From contig CAVQAW010000010.1 of the NCBI GenBank assembly GCA_963710535.1, positions 744,001-808,000 of the forward strand: a DNA stretch of 64,000 nt, written 5' to 3'. The stretch comes from Pelagihabitans sp963710535. GTDB lineage: Bacteria; Bacteroidota; Bacteroidia; Flavobacteriales; Flavobacteriaceae. The notes beneath the pieces are model-generated. The model was given only the letters and a program-made list of their open reading frames with translations. It ran no database searches and had not been told where the DNA came from. The translations under genes and the position numbers were made by a program. This document shows, piece after piece, positions 1 to 7,973 of this stretch; position 1 is the stretch's first letter; each line of letters opens with the position of its first letter.

Positions 1-562
1 TGATCAGGGAAACATCATTTGGGTAAAAGTCGAGCCCTTTGTCTACGTAAAGCAATACAGAATCTTTTTCCTGTTGGCCAACATAGTATTTGCCCAATTG
101 AAAGATACTTCGCAAATGTTCATTATCGAGATTATAGGCGGTTTTAAGAAATTGGATCCCCTCTTTGAAGCTATCCAGTTCGATCATCGTAGTTCCCATA
201 TAATAATAGTATTCGGGATTCCTGCTGCCTTCCTGTATTAAATCATAAAACTGATAAACGGCCTCTTGGGTCTTATTGGTCTTTAATAATAATTTTCCCA
301 ATTCAAATCGGGGAAGCTCAAAGGAAGGGTTATTTGCAATAACATCCTCATATTGAATGATGGCCTTGTCATAATTTCCAATAGCATTGTATGCGCGGGC
401 AATCTGTAGATTTGAATTCGCCCTGTTGTCCTTGGCGTATTCATTTATGGCCCCTGTATAATTGCCGAGAGCGTAAAGACTATCAGCAACTGACAAGCCT
501 GATGATTGGGCGATTGAATTTCCAGTGACAAGTAATAAAAAAATTTGAATTGATTTTTTCAT
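1..562 (-). CDS. TPR-repeat exported protein, C-terminus cut by window edge
   Basis: The frame is open from an ATG at 562 to the window edge, giving 187 visible codons. The N-terminus is a signal peptide (MKKSIQIFLLLVTGNSIAQ), so the protein is exported. After it come helical pairs of TPR type, for example 'ALGNYTGAINEYAKD', 'AIGNYDKAIIQYEDVI' and 'YYYMGTTMIELDSFKEGI', spaced about 34 residues apart. TPR arrays are protein-binding scaffolds and no enzyme domain is visible in this part. It heads a run of minus-strand small genes, several of which also carry TPRs. The C-terminus lies outside the window, so a fused domain cannot be excluded. Confidence 0.8.
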   Translation of the reverse strand, partial: MKKSIQIFLLLVTGNSIAQSSGLSVADSLYALGNYTGAINEYAKDNRANSNLQIARAYNAIGNYDKAIIQYEDVIANNPSFELPRFELGKLLLKTNKTQEAVYQFYDLIQEGSRNPEYYYYMGTTMIELDSFKEGIQFLKTAYNLDNEHLRSIFQLGKYYVGQQEKDSVLLYVDKGLDFYPNDVSLI

Positions 563-601
563 TCACGCTGATTTACGTTAAAAAACTAAATCTATATTAC
601 C

Positions 602-763
602 TCAAAGCGAATCATTCAAAAATATCTCATGCCTTTCTGGCGGAACACTCTTATGTATTAACATCCCATCATTATAGATCAAAAAAGCAGTGGGATATTG
701 GATTTTATTAATCCTTTGTTTGAACTTTTGACCTGATGTTATTATCCTTTTAGCTGTTTTAAT
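602..763 (-). pseudogene. Possible thioredoxin-fold C-terminal remnant
   Basis: Between two genes a 53-codon frame without a usable start reads '...KIQYPTAFLIYNDGMLIHKS...' and ends in TGA at 602-604. The pattern Y-P-T-x-F-x-I-x-x-x-G is what follows the cis-Pro in thioredoxin/TlpA-type proteins. The catalytic CxxC half is missing and the frame begins at a TAG inside the neighbouring gene. I read it as a decayed fragment; chance resemblance is possible. Confidence 0.35.
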
Positions 764-1635
764 CTATTGATTGCGTTTTCATTTGCTGGATTGAGTTCCA
801 ACGATTTTTTATACGCTTCGATTCCTTTTTCTTTCTGGCCCAACAGCAATAGGCATTCTCCATAACTGTCATAAGTATTAAATCCATTTGGATATAATTC
901 GGTGTTCAGTTTGAATATTTTTAAAGCGTCCTCGTTTTTTCCTTCTCTCATGAGATTGTAGCCAAAACTATTGATTCCGCTTTCGGACAAGTCATATTTT
1001 GATTCCTTCAGGTTTTCCGTGTTTATGAATTTTACGATATCCTCAATACTTTTTCCATCGTCCCGTAGTTCAGACAGTTTTTTACGGTTCATACTTTTAA
1101 CTCTTTCTCGTTGTTGGGCTAAAGTTTCTACACCGTATTCGATTCTTTCGGCATCGGTAATTTGAGTGGTATCGATTTCTCCCAAAGTCCATGGCGCATC
1201 AGTGCCCATTTTTTGATACTGAGTGCCATAAATTTGAGGTTTATTTCGACTTAAAAGATTTCGGTCGATTGCTGCCGCTAGCAGCCATTTGTTCGCGGTG
1301 GAATCCATTTCAATCGATTTTCTCATCAATTTTACGGCCATTCCATAGTCTATCGAATCTCCACCATGTTGGAAAACCATTGCTGCGTTATGATAGTCTT
1401 TTGAAGTCCGCACTTTACTTGAATCCAATAATTCATACACTCTTTTTTCCCTTAAACTGTCCCTTTTGGAAACCGCACTCCAGTCAATATGGTCAGTTTG
1501 TCTATCCGCTTGGTCGTTTCGGTAGATTTCAATTAGTTCATTATTGTCTGTTAAAGGCAGTTCGGAAATTTCTTTTTCTTTGTTCATCTTGCAAGAAACA
1601 AGTCCAAGAATTAAAATTACAAATATGTTTTTCAT
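742..1635 (-). CDS. TPR lipoprotein
   Basis: I chose the internal ATG at 1635 because it starts a clean lipoprotein signal (MKNIFVILILGLVSCKM, lipobox LVSC, Cys at residue 15). The longer open frame would add 35 residues of non-signal sequence from a palindrome-like spacer. The mature protein (297 aa precursor) is hydrophilic. The last ~75 residues form two TPR units ('GYNLMREGKNEDALKIFKL' and 'YGECLLLLGQKEKGIEAYKK'). It is probably anchored in the outer or inner membrane and binds a partner through the TPRs. The central 150 residues match no family I recognise. It lies in an accessory array of same-strand single genes. Confidence 0.8.
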   Translation of the reverse strand: MKNIFVILILGLVSCKMNKEKEISELPLTDNNELIEIYRNDQADRQTDHIDWSAVSKRDSLREKRVYELLDSSKVRTSKDYHNAAMVFQHGGDSIDYGMAVKLMRKSIEMDSTANKWLLAAAIDRNLLSRNKPQIYGTQYQKMGTDAPWTLGEIDTTQITDAERIEYGVETLAQQRERVKSMNRKKLSELRDDGKSIEDIVKFINTENLKESKYDLSESGINSFGYNLMREGKNEDALKIFKLNTELYPNGFNTYDSYGECLLLLGQKEKGIEAYKKSLELNPANENAINRLKQLKG

Positions 1636-1666
1636 ATGGGTGATTTTTAGGTAATCATAACTGATT

Positions 1667-1780
1667 TGGCTGTGTTTTCGGCGTGGTCCAAGGGCGAAAC
1701 TGAGCGTTTGGCCCATCGTTCCCGCTACCTTGGATAGCATTAGAAATTAAAGTTGGCAACATCGGGCCTTGGCCTTATAG
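1667..1780. repeat. Possible degenerate palindromic spacer
   Basis: Two inner arms, GGTCCAAGGGCG at 1685-1696 and TCGGGCCTTGGCC at 1762-1774, are roughly complementary. The spacer sits 3' of the 37-aa gene at 1798-1911, as the clearer palindromes further on do. The outer arms are weak, so this is only a tentative member of that family. Confidence 0.25.
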
Positions 1781-1797
1781 TTCATATTCCTTTTATC

Positions 1798-1911
1798 TCA
1801 ATTTAAAATATGGAAAAAATCCTTGCCTAGATAATATCCTAATGAAATGAGAGAGATGGCAAAGCAAAAAGACCAAAGAACGTAAGTAATCAATTTTTTA
1901 TTTTTTTCCAT
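1798..1911 (-). CDS. 37-aa single-pass membrane peptide
   Basis: An ATG at 1911 opens a 37-codon frame closed by TGA. The product is a short basic N-terminus (MEKNKK) followed by one hydrophobic segment (about residues 8-29) and a short tail ending FFHILN. It fills an otherwise empty gap between two lipoprotein genes and has the same strand as its neighbours. No family is recognised. Its coding status rests on start, composition and position only. Confidence 0.45.
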   Translation of the reverse strand: MEKNKKLITYVLWSFCFAISLISLGYYLGKDFFHILN

Positions 1912-1962
1912 ATTAAATGTATTTGGTATCCAACAACTCATTTTAGACCGTCCTGTAAATAG

Positions 1963-3177
1963 TTATTTTACTTTTTTCTCAATTTTATAGGACTTTTCCC
2001 CATTGGTGATTATGATGTTATAATTCCCTTTTGGTAAGCCCAATAAACATTTTACCGATTTGTCCATGACTTCCAATATGTCAATCGGTACGGCTTCATA
2101 AAAGTTTTCGCCTTTTTTGAATGCCATCACCAAAATTGGAAATGGAATCTTGATATCCGAGAGCTCAATTTCCGTTTTAATGTTGTCGTTTGTAAAAATC
2201 CAATTCGGTCTTGTATCGGAATACTCCGTATTGGGATGAAATACCGCAATATCTGACCAGGCTTGTTCCCTTTTGTATGGGAACGGGGCATTTTCATTAT
2301 CCAAAAGAACAGTTGGTTCAACGGGGTTTATTGCTTTAAGGAGTCGGCCATTGAATTTCGGGTCGTGTTTTTCGCTATAAGCAACTTGATTTACGGTCAA
2401 TGGGTCTATTCCGGTATATTCTTTCAGTCTGCCCGCCATGGCTTTTTCCCATGAACTATGGGTTCCTTCAAGGGCATGGTCAAATCCGCAATGAATCAAG
2501 AACTTTTCATTTGGCCTTTGTTCGATATGCCCCATGATATTTTTTGCCTGTTCCATTTCGCGGGTTTTGCCATCAGCGCCTGAAGTTTGTTCGTACGGAA
2601 ATACACGATAACCGATTTCCAAAGCGTTTCTGACCATATTTCCGAATTGCGGCTCAACGATGTACCAACCCGTTTTTTGGATGGGATATTTTCTTTGTGC
2701 CAAAGCACTGTCCAAATACTCTCCGTTGGAAAGCGCTTCAAGTCCTAAATTCCTATAGCCCAAGTCGAACAATTCCTTTAATAGGGATTTGGTGAAAAAT
2801 CGATGATAAGAACTGTGGTGGGCCTCGTTGATTATAACAATACGATTTTGTTTGGCGGTTTCTATTATGAATTCCTTCGCGGATACTTTCCTGTACAATG
2901 CATTGATAGAGTCGATTTGTGTTTGGCCATAATTTTTTTCTTCAGTTCCCATGGCCAAATCCCAATGTCGTAAAGCATTTTGATAATCTCCTTTGGCAGC
3001 ATAATCGGAAGCAGAGATTTGGTATTTCCAGGGGACCGTGTCTTTTTGGACTATATCCTCAATTTGAGCACTGAATTTGTAATCGGTCTTGAACTCGATC
3101 TTTTCCAAAAGCTGCTTTTCCTGTTCACAGGAAATGAATAGAAAAAGACAAATGTAAATGAGGTTAGAGAATTTCAT
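1963..3177 (-). CDS. EreA/ChaN-like (TIKI superfamily) lipoprotein
   Basis: The 404-aa precursor has a lipoprotein signal ending LFISC (Cys17), then a TPR-like helical pair near residues 55-80. A domain starts near residue 105 with 'RIVIINEAHH' (Glu118, His120, His121). This Glu-x-His-His pattern and the following 'GYRNLGLEAL', 'GYRVFPYE' and 'HCGFDHALEG' strings fit the erythromycin-esterase/ChaN/TIKI fold. Members of that fold bind metal or haem or hydrolyse esters or peptides. The substrate cannot be read from sequence; a surface-anchored hydrolase or haem/metal-binding role is inferred. The last ~150 residues look like a beta-rich C-terminal domain. The start ATG is directly at the signal peptide. 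Confidence 0.7.
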   Translation of the reverse strand: MKFSNLIYICLFLFISCEQEKQLLEKIEFKTDYKFSAQIEDIVQKDTVPWKYQISASDYAAKGDYQNALRHWDLAMGTEEKNYGQTQIDSINALYRKVSAKEFIIETAKQNRIVIINEAHHSSYHRFFTKSLLKELFDLGYRNLGLEALSNGEYLDSALAQRKYPIQKTGWYIVEPQFGNMVRNALEIGYRVFPYEQTSGADGKTREMEQAKNIMGHIEQRPNEKFLIHCGFDHALEGTHSSWEKAMAGRLKEYTGIDPLTVNQVAYSEKHDPKFNGRLLKAINPVEPTVLLDNENAPFPYKREQAWSDIAVFHPNTEYSDTRPNWIFTNDNIKTEIELSDIKIPFPILVMAFKKGENFYEAVPIDILEVMDKSVKCLLGLPKGNYNIIITNGEKSYKIEKKVK

Positions 3178-3480
3178 AATGTCACGACATAAAATACCGC
3201 TGGAGAATCAATATTTGAATATACGCGTTCTTTTTAGTAGACCATTCATCCGTTAATTTTAATATCACCCTTTAATTCCAATAACGATGAAGATGAACAA
3301 TATGTCCTTTCTGCTTTCGAACTTCATTTTAGCTGTTTGCTACCGGTTAGGATATGATCGGGTTGTTGAGATTTGCTGTTAATCAATTCGAGTTTGGAAT
3401 CTGGTCGGGTTGATGCTACGAAAATATTTAAGCGATAATAAATTAGCAAAACAATGGATTTTAGTCCTTGTGGTTAAAAG
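3178..3480. other. Intergenic stretch, no supported gene
   Basis: About 300 bp of AT-rich sequence. I see no palindrome like the later spacers, no RNA gene, and only a 31-codon plus-strand frame (from 3286) that I do not accept. It presumably carries the promoter of the 1963-3177 gene near its left end. Confidence 0.5.
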
Positions 3481-4260
3481 TCATTTATTCAGCTGTTCTT
3501 TAAATTCCAGTATTTCAGACAAATATATTTCGTCAAGAAACTCGTTATAAAAATCCTCCCTTTTGTAAGCAATATTTTCTTCCGCTTTCAAAATATTTTC
3601 TTTTGCCCTTTCGATTTCTCCAAGGTTTTTATATGCCTTGGCAATTCCTAAGTAGGCTTCGGGAGTGTATTTTGATTGGTTCAATGCCCTTTGAAATTCC
3701 AAAATCGCTTTTTCATAATTGCCAAGGCCGTATTCGCAAAGTCCGAGATAAACGAACGAATGGATATCTACCCAATCTTCTTTTTGAACTTTGATGTTCC
3801 TATTAAATAGTTCGATCGCTTTTTGGTAGTCCTTTTTTCCAAAAAAGCACTCCCCACGTAAGAAGTCAATGTCCTCGCCCCAAGGAGCGTCCACAACATT
3901 TGGCGTTAAGCTGTCAAGTCTGTCAAAATCAATGAGCGCTTTGTCATAGTCCCTCATTTTTCTCAACCTGATCCAACCTCTGTAACCTAAATGTGAAGCT
4001 GGGTCCAATGCAACGGCTTTGTCCAAATACTCAAACCCCTTCCTAAAGTCTCCCGCTTTATTGAAATCGACCGATCGTTCCATCAAAGCATCGCTATTTT
4101 CCTTGTCAGACTCAATTGCGGTTTCAAAATCGTGTGATTTGGCAAAGATGACAGACTTTTCCCTATCTGGTCTGGTATTCCACCATAGCGAAGTTCCAAT
4201 AATCGTCAACAGGATCATTGCGCCCAATCCGATGAATAGATACTTAAAAGATTTCCTCAA
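3481..4260 (-). CDS. Membrane-anchored TPR protein
   Basis: The 259-aa protein starts with a basic stretch and one transmembrane anchor (about residues 7-28, YLFIGLGAMILLTIIGTSLWW region without a cleavage site), followed by at least four TPR units. Examples are 'GFEYLDKAVALDP', 'DYQKAIELFNRNIKV', 'NYEKAILEFQRALNQ' and 'IERAKENILKAEENI'. It is probably held in the inner membrane with the TPR domain on one side. Its start overlaps the stop of the upstream TonB-C-like gene by 17 bp, so the two are likely co-transcribed and translationally coupled. Partner unknown. Confidence 0.8.
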   Translation of the reverse strand: MRKSFKYLFIGLGAMILLTIIGTSLWWNTRPDREKSVIFAKSHDFETAIESDKENSDALMERSVDFNKAGDFRKGFEYLDKAVALDPASHLGYRGWIRLRKMRDYDKALIDFDRLDSLTPNVVDAPWGEDIDFLRGECFFGKKDYQKAIELFNRNIKVQKEDWVDIHSFVYLGLCEYGLGNYEKAILEFQRALNQSKYTPEAYLGIAKAYKNLGEIERAKENILKAEENIAYKREDFYNEFLDEIYLSEILEFKEQLNK

Positions 4261-4666
4261 TTTGTCCGTTTTTAATTTTTAATCTGATCAGGTTGTAGGT
4301 TTTGAAATCTTTATCCCGTTTCCAATTTGTAAGCCCAACGGCAATTTTTTGAAGTTTTTTTATCAATTCTCCATCGTTGAATTTCGTATCCCCGTAGTTT
4401 TGGTCAATTTCAAATGTTTCAATATCACAGAGTTTCCCATTTTTTGAAACATTTAGCCTTAATGTTATAAATCCATCATTTGGCCTAATGTTCGTCTCGG
4501 TAAGTTGAAGGTCTCTAAATGCATTTCTTAATGTTGGTCCTTCTCCCTCAATTCTACTGTTGATACCATTCGCCCAATATGGCATTGTAGGTTCTTCGCA
4601 CCCGTTTTTTTCTTGAGAAAAAGATAGCAGCGTTAAGATTATAATTATTGCTAAAAATCTTTTCAT
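4244..4666 (-). CDS. Secreted TonB-C-like domain protein
   Basis: The 140-aa precursor has a signal peptide (MKRFLAIIIILTLLSFSQ) and then a single small domain. The core 'GFITLRLNVSKNGKLCDIE' followed by 'ELIKKLQKIAVGLTNWK' resembles the C-terminal domain of TonB energy transducers as found free-standing in many Bacteroidota proteins. There is no N-terminal anchor or Pro-rich spanner, so it is not a working TonB by itself; an exported binding domain is more likely. It is first in a two-gene operon with the TPR membrane protein. Confidence 0.6.
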   Translation of the reverse strand: MKRFLAIIIILTLLSFSQEKNGCEEPTMPYWANGINSRIEGEGPTLRNAFRDLQLTETNIRPNDGFITLRLNVSKNGKLCDIETFEIDQNYGDTKFNDGELIKKLQKIAVGLTNWKRDKDFKTYNLIRLKIKNGQIEEIF

Positions 4667-5008
4667 AATTGTTATTGATCTGAATTATTTCAAATCTATT
4701 TCTTATTTGAAAGCAATTAGGGGATGAATGTGTGAATTAGCTTATTTGTAGGTTAAATATATATTTTTCATAATTTTTACAAAGGTTCGTATAAGAAAAG
4801 TAGAACAGGTGGTAAGGGATGTTCTTTCCGTTTAGCCACAAGCCAAAGTTATTGCCTTTTGTTTTTATCTTTTTTATTCCAATAACCAAATCAAAAGATT
4901 TGGCGGACCAACAAACACTTCCAAGCCAATAGATTCGGAACTTGCGGCCCTGGTTGCTATGGCATTGTTACAAACAGTATTTACCCTGTTATTTTCGAAT
5001 CTTGAACC
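4667..5008. other. Spacer with a possible half-palindrome
   Basis: This 342-bp gap holds no gene I can support. Its right end (4946-4977, GGCCCTGGTTGCTATGGCAT then TGTTACAAAC) resembles the right arm of the palindromic spacers found further right and sits just 3' of the DUF6624 gene. I could not find a convincing left arm. The rest is AT-rich without visible structure. Confidence 0.35.
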
Positions 5009-5401
5009 TTAATTTTCCTTTTTGGGCTTTTCATCAACATGAATTGTGCCAAAACTCCCGGTTTTCATCATTTCATTGAATTGCTCGAATGCGCCCCAAA
5101 GGTTCCGACTGAATTTTCCCACCACGATTTCTTTATTGATTAATGGTCTAAAGTAGTTCCATACGTAGTTATCCTCTCCATAAGACCCTCTTTGATGCCA
5201 GAGTATTATCCATGCCCTTTCCTGCCAACCATGGTCTTTTGTGATTTCTATCAACCTTGCTATGTTAAGTGAGTCAATTTTTTGCATAGACTCATCCGTC
5301 AATTTTTTATATTCTTGATTAGGTGCAGGAAATAATAACGCCCTGTATTTTTTTACGGCGACCGAATCGTTGTTTTTTCCAGCCTCCAGTAACCCTTTCA
5401 T
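5009..5401 (-). CDS. C-terminal half of a split DUF6624 protein
   Basis: The 130-aa frame begins at an ATG (5401) that overlaps the stop of the upstream frame in an ATGA arrangement. It contains the second half of a DUF6624 domain: 'SMQKIDSLNIARLIEITKDH', 'GWQERAWIILWHQRG' and a closing 'SFGTIHV'. The first half ('ELTARDQFVRK') is in the frame upstream. Known DUF6624 proteins carry both halves in one chain, so either a frameshift has split the gene or the halves are made separately by coupled translation. Function of DUF6624 is not established. Confidence 0.65.
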   Translation of the reverse strand: MKGLLEAGKNNDSVAVKKYRALLFPAPNQEYKKLTDESMQKIDSLNIARLIEITKDHGWQERAWIILWHQRGSYGEDNYVWNYFRPLINKEIVVGKFSRNLWGAFEQFNEMMKTGSFGTIHVDEKPKKEN

Positions 5402-5898
5402 GGCATTTCAGAATCCTCGTCGGTACGACCGCTGATATAGTCATCTATTTTACGAACAAACTGGTCTCTTGCGGTTAATTCCTCGATTTCAAGATAGATG
5501 TCAATGTTTTCCAGTGTTGAGAAATACTTTTGTCTTAGACTATTATAATCGACCAGAAAGTCTTTATAAAATCTCTTGTCTTGAATGTGTTCAAAGCCTT
5601 CGTATGCTTCTGAGATATTCCATTGACCACCTCCTTGCGTGACACCTTTTCTAATCCATTCATTTGCTAGATTTTCGTTGTCCATTTGAAGGGCGCAGCT
5701 GGCCAAATCAAAGTATGAAGTACTTGAATTTGGTGTTAAAAGTTCTAAGGCCGTTCTATATTCTTCGATTGCCTTTTTGAAATTTCCATCATACTTATAT
5801 GTATTGGCCACAGAAATCAAACTGTCATGAATATCATATTTTGTTTGTCCAAAACAGATTGTAGTAGTTACTAAAAATGCCAAAAGTGATTTTTTCAT
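5398..5898 (-). CDS. TPR plus N-terminal half of a split DUF6624 protein
   Basis: The 166-aa frame has a signal peptide (MKKSLLAFLVTTTICFGQ), two TPR-like units (residues ~25-95; 'NFKKAIEEYRTALELL') and then the start of a DUF6624 domain with the D-Q-x-x-R motif ('TARDQFVRKIDDY'). It ends 'DSEMP' at a TGA. The downstream frame at 5401 continues the domain after a one-base shift. As a single chain it would be a ~290-aa exported TPR-DUF6624 protein. A similar, more decayed gene lies at 14445-15299. Confidence 0.65.
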   Translation of the reverse strand: MKKSLLAFLVTTTICFGQTKYDIHDSLISVANTYKYDGNFKKAIEEYRTALELLTPNSSTSYFDLASCALQMDNENLANEWIRKGVTQGGGQWNISEAYEGFEHIQDKRFYKDFLVDYNSLRQKYFSTLENIDIYLEIEELTARDQFVRKIDDYISGRTDEDSEMP

Positions 5899-5904
5899 AT
5901 TGTC

Positions 5905-6040
5905 TGTAACGGTCTCGTATAACCGTCAGTTACGGGTTAATACGCGTTAATTTTCGGTTTAGCACTGACGTCAGCAATTCCATGTGGATTCGGACGTAGT
6001 CGAATCCGCCCTAATGGTGTTCATACGGTGTTGTACACAG
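5905..6040. repeat. Palindromic spacer element
   Basis: The left arm (TGTAACGGTCTCGTATAACC, from 5905) and the right arm (GGTGTTCATACGGTGTTGTA, 6016-6035) are imperfect inverted copies: the right arm reversed reads TACAACACCGTATGAACACC. About 90 bp of non-repeated sequence lies between them. The stop codon of the GNAT pseudogene is inside the right arm, so gene and element overlap. Confidence 0.65.
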
Positions 6041-6572
6041 GTTTTATTTTATTCCATTCAGGTTTTTCAATTCTATAAATATTTACTTTGTTCCCATTAT
6101 ATTCAGTCACTTTGTCGACTTTCATACCGTTTTTAATGGCAACCGTTTCAGATGATTTGTTTGTAAGACTTATGATTGATATTATTGAATTTGATAAATT
6201 ATTTTCAAAAGCATAATCTCTACATTTTTTTGCTGATTCGGTCGCAAAACCTTTATTCCAAAATTCGGGTAAGAGTGAATACCCTATTTCTAATTCTGTT
6301 ATCTTGTCAACGTTTTGAATTAAAAGTCCACAATGCCCAATTAATTTTCCCGATTCTTTTTCGATGAGGGCATTCATTCCGCCTAAATTGTTTTCGTAAC
6401 GATAAAATTGTTTTTCATACCATTTTTCACATTCAATTTCAGGGTTTTCCAATTCTGAAATCCAATGCAGAGAAGTATTGGATTAGAATTCCAACCAGTC
6501 ATTAAAGTCAGATTTTCTTATTTCTCTGAATAAAATTCGTTTGGTTTCTTGATTTTTAAGTAGGTATTTCAT
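6021..6572 (-). pseudogene. GNAT acetyltransferase (RimJ/RimL type) with internal stop
   Basis: The frame from ATG 6572 reads MKYLLKNQETKRILFREIRK, the usual N-terminus of RimJ/RimL-like acetyltransferases (T-x-R-I-x-x-R). It continues to '...NDWLEF', hits TAA at 6483-6485 (codon 30), and then goes on in the same frame with 'SNTSLHWISELENPEIECEK' and the full acetyl-CoA domain. The domain includes 'GKLIGHCGLLI', 'EIGYSLLPEFWNKGFATE' and 'SSETVAIKNGMK'. So the gene lost its first strand by an in-frame stop, or by a short deletion leaving the frame. The remaining 143 codons could start at a TTG (6452) but would lack strand 1. Confidence 0.75.
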
Positions 6573-6585
6573 TCGTTCCTCAACT

Positions 6586-6752
6586 TGTGTACAACGATTT
6601 CGCGAAAGATTAGTTGCGGATTTTTACCACAGAAAATGTCCATACCTGACTCAAAGACAATTGATTGCCAGGATTTCCCCCTCGAACACCGAAGCTTCAG
6701 CGAAGATATTGGAAATTCCGCCCGCAATTAATTATACAACTTGTTACCACAC
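6586..6752. repeat. Palindromic spacer element
   Basis: The left arm includes GATTAGTTGCGGA (6609-6621). The right arm includes CCGCAATTAATTATACAACT (6722-6741) and ends TGTTACCAC. Reversed, the right arm reads AGTTGTATAATTAATTGCGG, which matches the left arm in the ATTAxTTGCGG core. The element lies directly 3' of the TlpA-like gene, whose stop is 4 bp beyond it. Confidence 0.65.
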
Positions 6753-6755
6753 GTT

Positions 6756-7814
6756 TTATAATTTATTATTTAAGATTTTACGTAATTCAATGGGTTTAAT
6801 GTTCTGGGCAATAATTTCACCCTTGTGGTTCAGAAGTAAATTGAAAGGAATAGAATTAATATTGTATGTTTTTTCGGTGCTTCTTAATGAATCAATAACT
6901 TGAGTCCAGCTCAATTTATCTTCTTTTATGGCTCTTTTCCATGCTTCTGCATTCTTGTCTATGGAAATTCCCAATATTTCAAATCCTTCATTCTTAAATG
7001 TATTGTATATGTTCAGGAGTTCTGGATTTGTTTGTCTACAGGGAGCGCACCAAGAGGCCCAGAACTCTAACAATACGACTTTTCCTTTGAGGGAGAGCCT
7101 ATTTATCATTTTGCCTTCCGGATTGGGTAATACGATATCGGGTGGTGTATTTCCATTTTCGAAAAGCTTCCTTTGTATAATGAGACTCCTAATCTTATTT
7201 ATGCGGTCTTTATCTTGGTAGCTTGTATCAATAAGTTTTAACAGGAATTCTAATCGATTCCCATTTAAGAAACTATAATTACTGCCTAACTCATCTAAAT
7301 ATTCTGCACTCATAGTGGATTTGGGGTTGACGGATATAAATTCATGTAGGTTATTATAAAGCGAAACCTTTTTTATACTATCGTTTTCCTCATTATAAAC
7401 GGTTTTAATCATTTTATCTTCGAAACGGTTTCTCAAATTTTGACTTTTTGAACCACTTATGCTATCAATATCTAAAAATTTCGTCATACCCATACTTGAA
7501 TTCCCAACGGAATATTTTGCGGATATATTTATCGAGCTATTTTCCACCATTACCGTCCCCAAGGTCATCTCGTCAGTTGAAGAAGGCCGTCCTGGAAATA
7601 AAATGCCCCTAGTGGGATATGGCACTTTACCTTTGAAAATAAATGAGTTATTTGAAACCAAAGAACTGTCAAGCAAATCGTTATATTTTAAATATATATA
7701 CCCACTAAAATCTCCGTCAATTTTGCCATTTAATATAAACCCATCTCTTTCTTTTCTGCAATTGGTCAAGAGGATTATAAATATTCCAAGTGAAAATAGC
7801 TTTTTAGTATTCAT
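6756..7814 (-). CDS. TlpA-like thioredoxin lipoprotein
   Basis: The 352-aa protein starts at ATG 7814 with a lipoprotein signal (FIILLTNC, Cys19). Residues ~25-110 look like the DUF4369 beta domain that precedes Bacteroidota thioredoxins. A helical region follows, and residues ~225-352 are a TlpA/AhpC-type thioredoxin domain with the active site WCAPC (Cys256, Cys259) and the cis-Pro at 'NSIPFNLLLNHKGEI'. It should be a membrane-anchored periplasmic thiol oxidoreductase. A longer frame to 7880 only adds residues from the palindrome upstream. Palindromes flank it on both sides, as expected for a single-gene cassette. Confidence 0.85.
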   Translation of the reverse strand: MNTKKLFSLGIFIILLTNCRKERDGFILNGKIDGDFSGYIYLKYNDLLDSSLVSNNSFIFKGKVPYPTRGILFPGRPSSTDEMTLGTVMVENSSINISAKYSVGNSSMGMTKFLDIDSISGSKSQNLRNRFEDKMIKTVYNEENDSIKKVSLYNNLHEFISVNPKSTMSAEYLDELGSNYSFLNGNRLEFLLKLIDTSYQDKDRINKIRSLIIQRKLFENGNTPPDIVLPNPEGKMINRLSLKGKVVLLEFWASWCAPCRQTNPELLNIYNTFKNEGFEILGISIDKNAEAWKRAIKEDKLSWTQVIDSLRSTEKTYNINSIPFNLLLNHKGEIIAQNIKPIELRKILNNKL

Positions 7815-7838
7815 AAAAACATATTGGTGATTCAATGT

Positions 7839-7973
7839 GTGGCAACGGTCTTGTGTATGGTTAGTTGTGGACTTTTCCAACGGAAAATGTTCGTCTAATC
7901 TAAGATAATTGATTGCAAGGATTTCGGTTTAGGAAATCCAACCGCAATTAATTATGCATTGTGTTGTACCACG
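7839..7973. repeat. Palindromic spacer element
   Basis: The left arm runs GTGGCAACGGTCTTGTGTAT then GGTTAGTTGTGG. The right arm is CCGCAATTAATTATGCATTG then TGTTGTACCACG. Reversed, the right arm reads CGTGGTACAACA then CAATGCATAATTAATTGCGG, giving a long imperfect pairing with GTGG/CCAC ends. The last seven codons of the DUF998-like gene (…NVVQHNA) are encoded inside the right arm. Confidence 0.7.

Noticed and set aside
1636..1740. Upstream extension of the 742-1635 gene
   Set aside because: It would place 35 residues from spacer DNA before a clear lipoprotein signal.
3286..3381. 31-codon plus-strand frame in the 3178-3480 gap
   Set aside because: Very short, no signal or motif, opposite strand to all neighbours.
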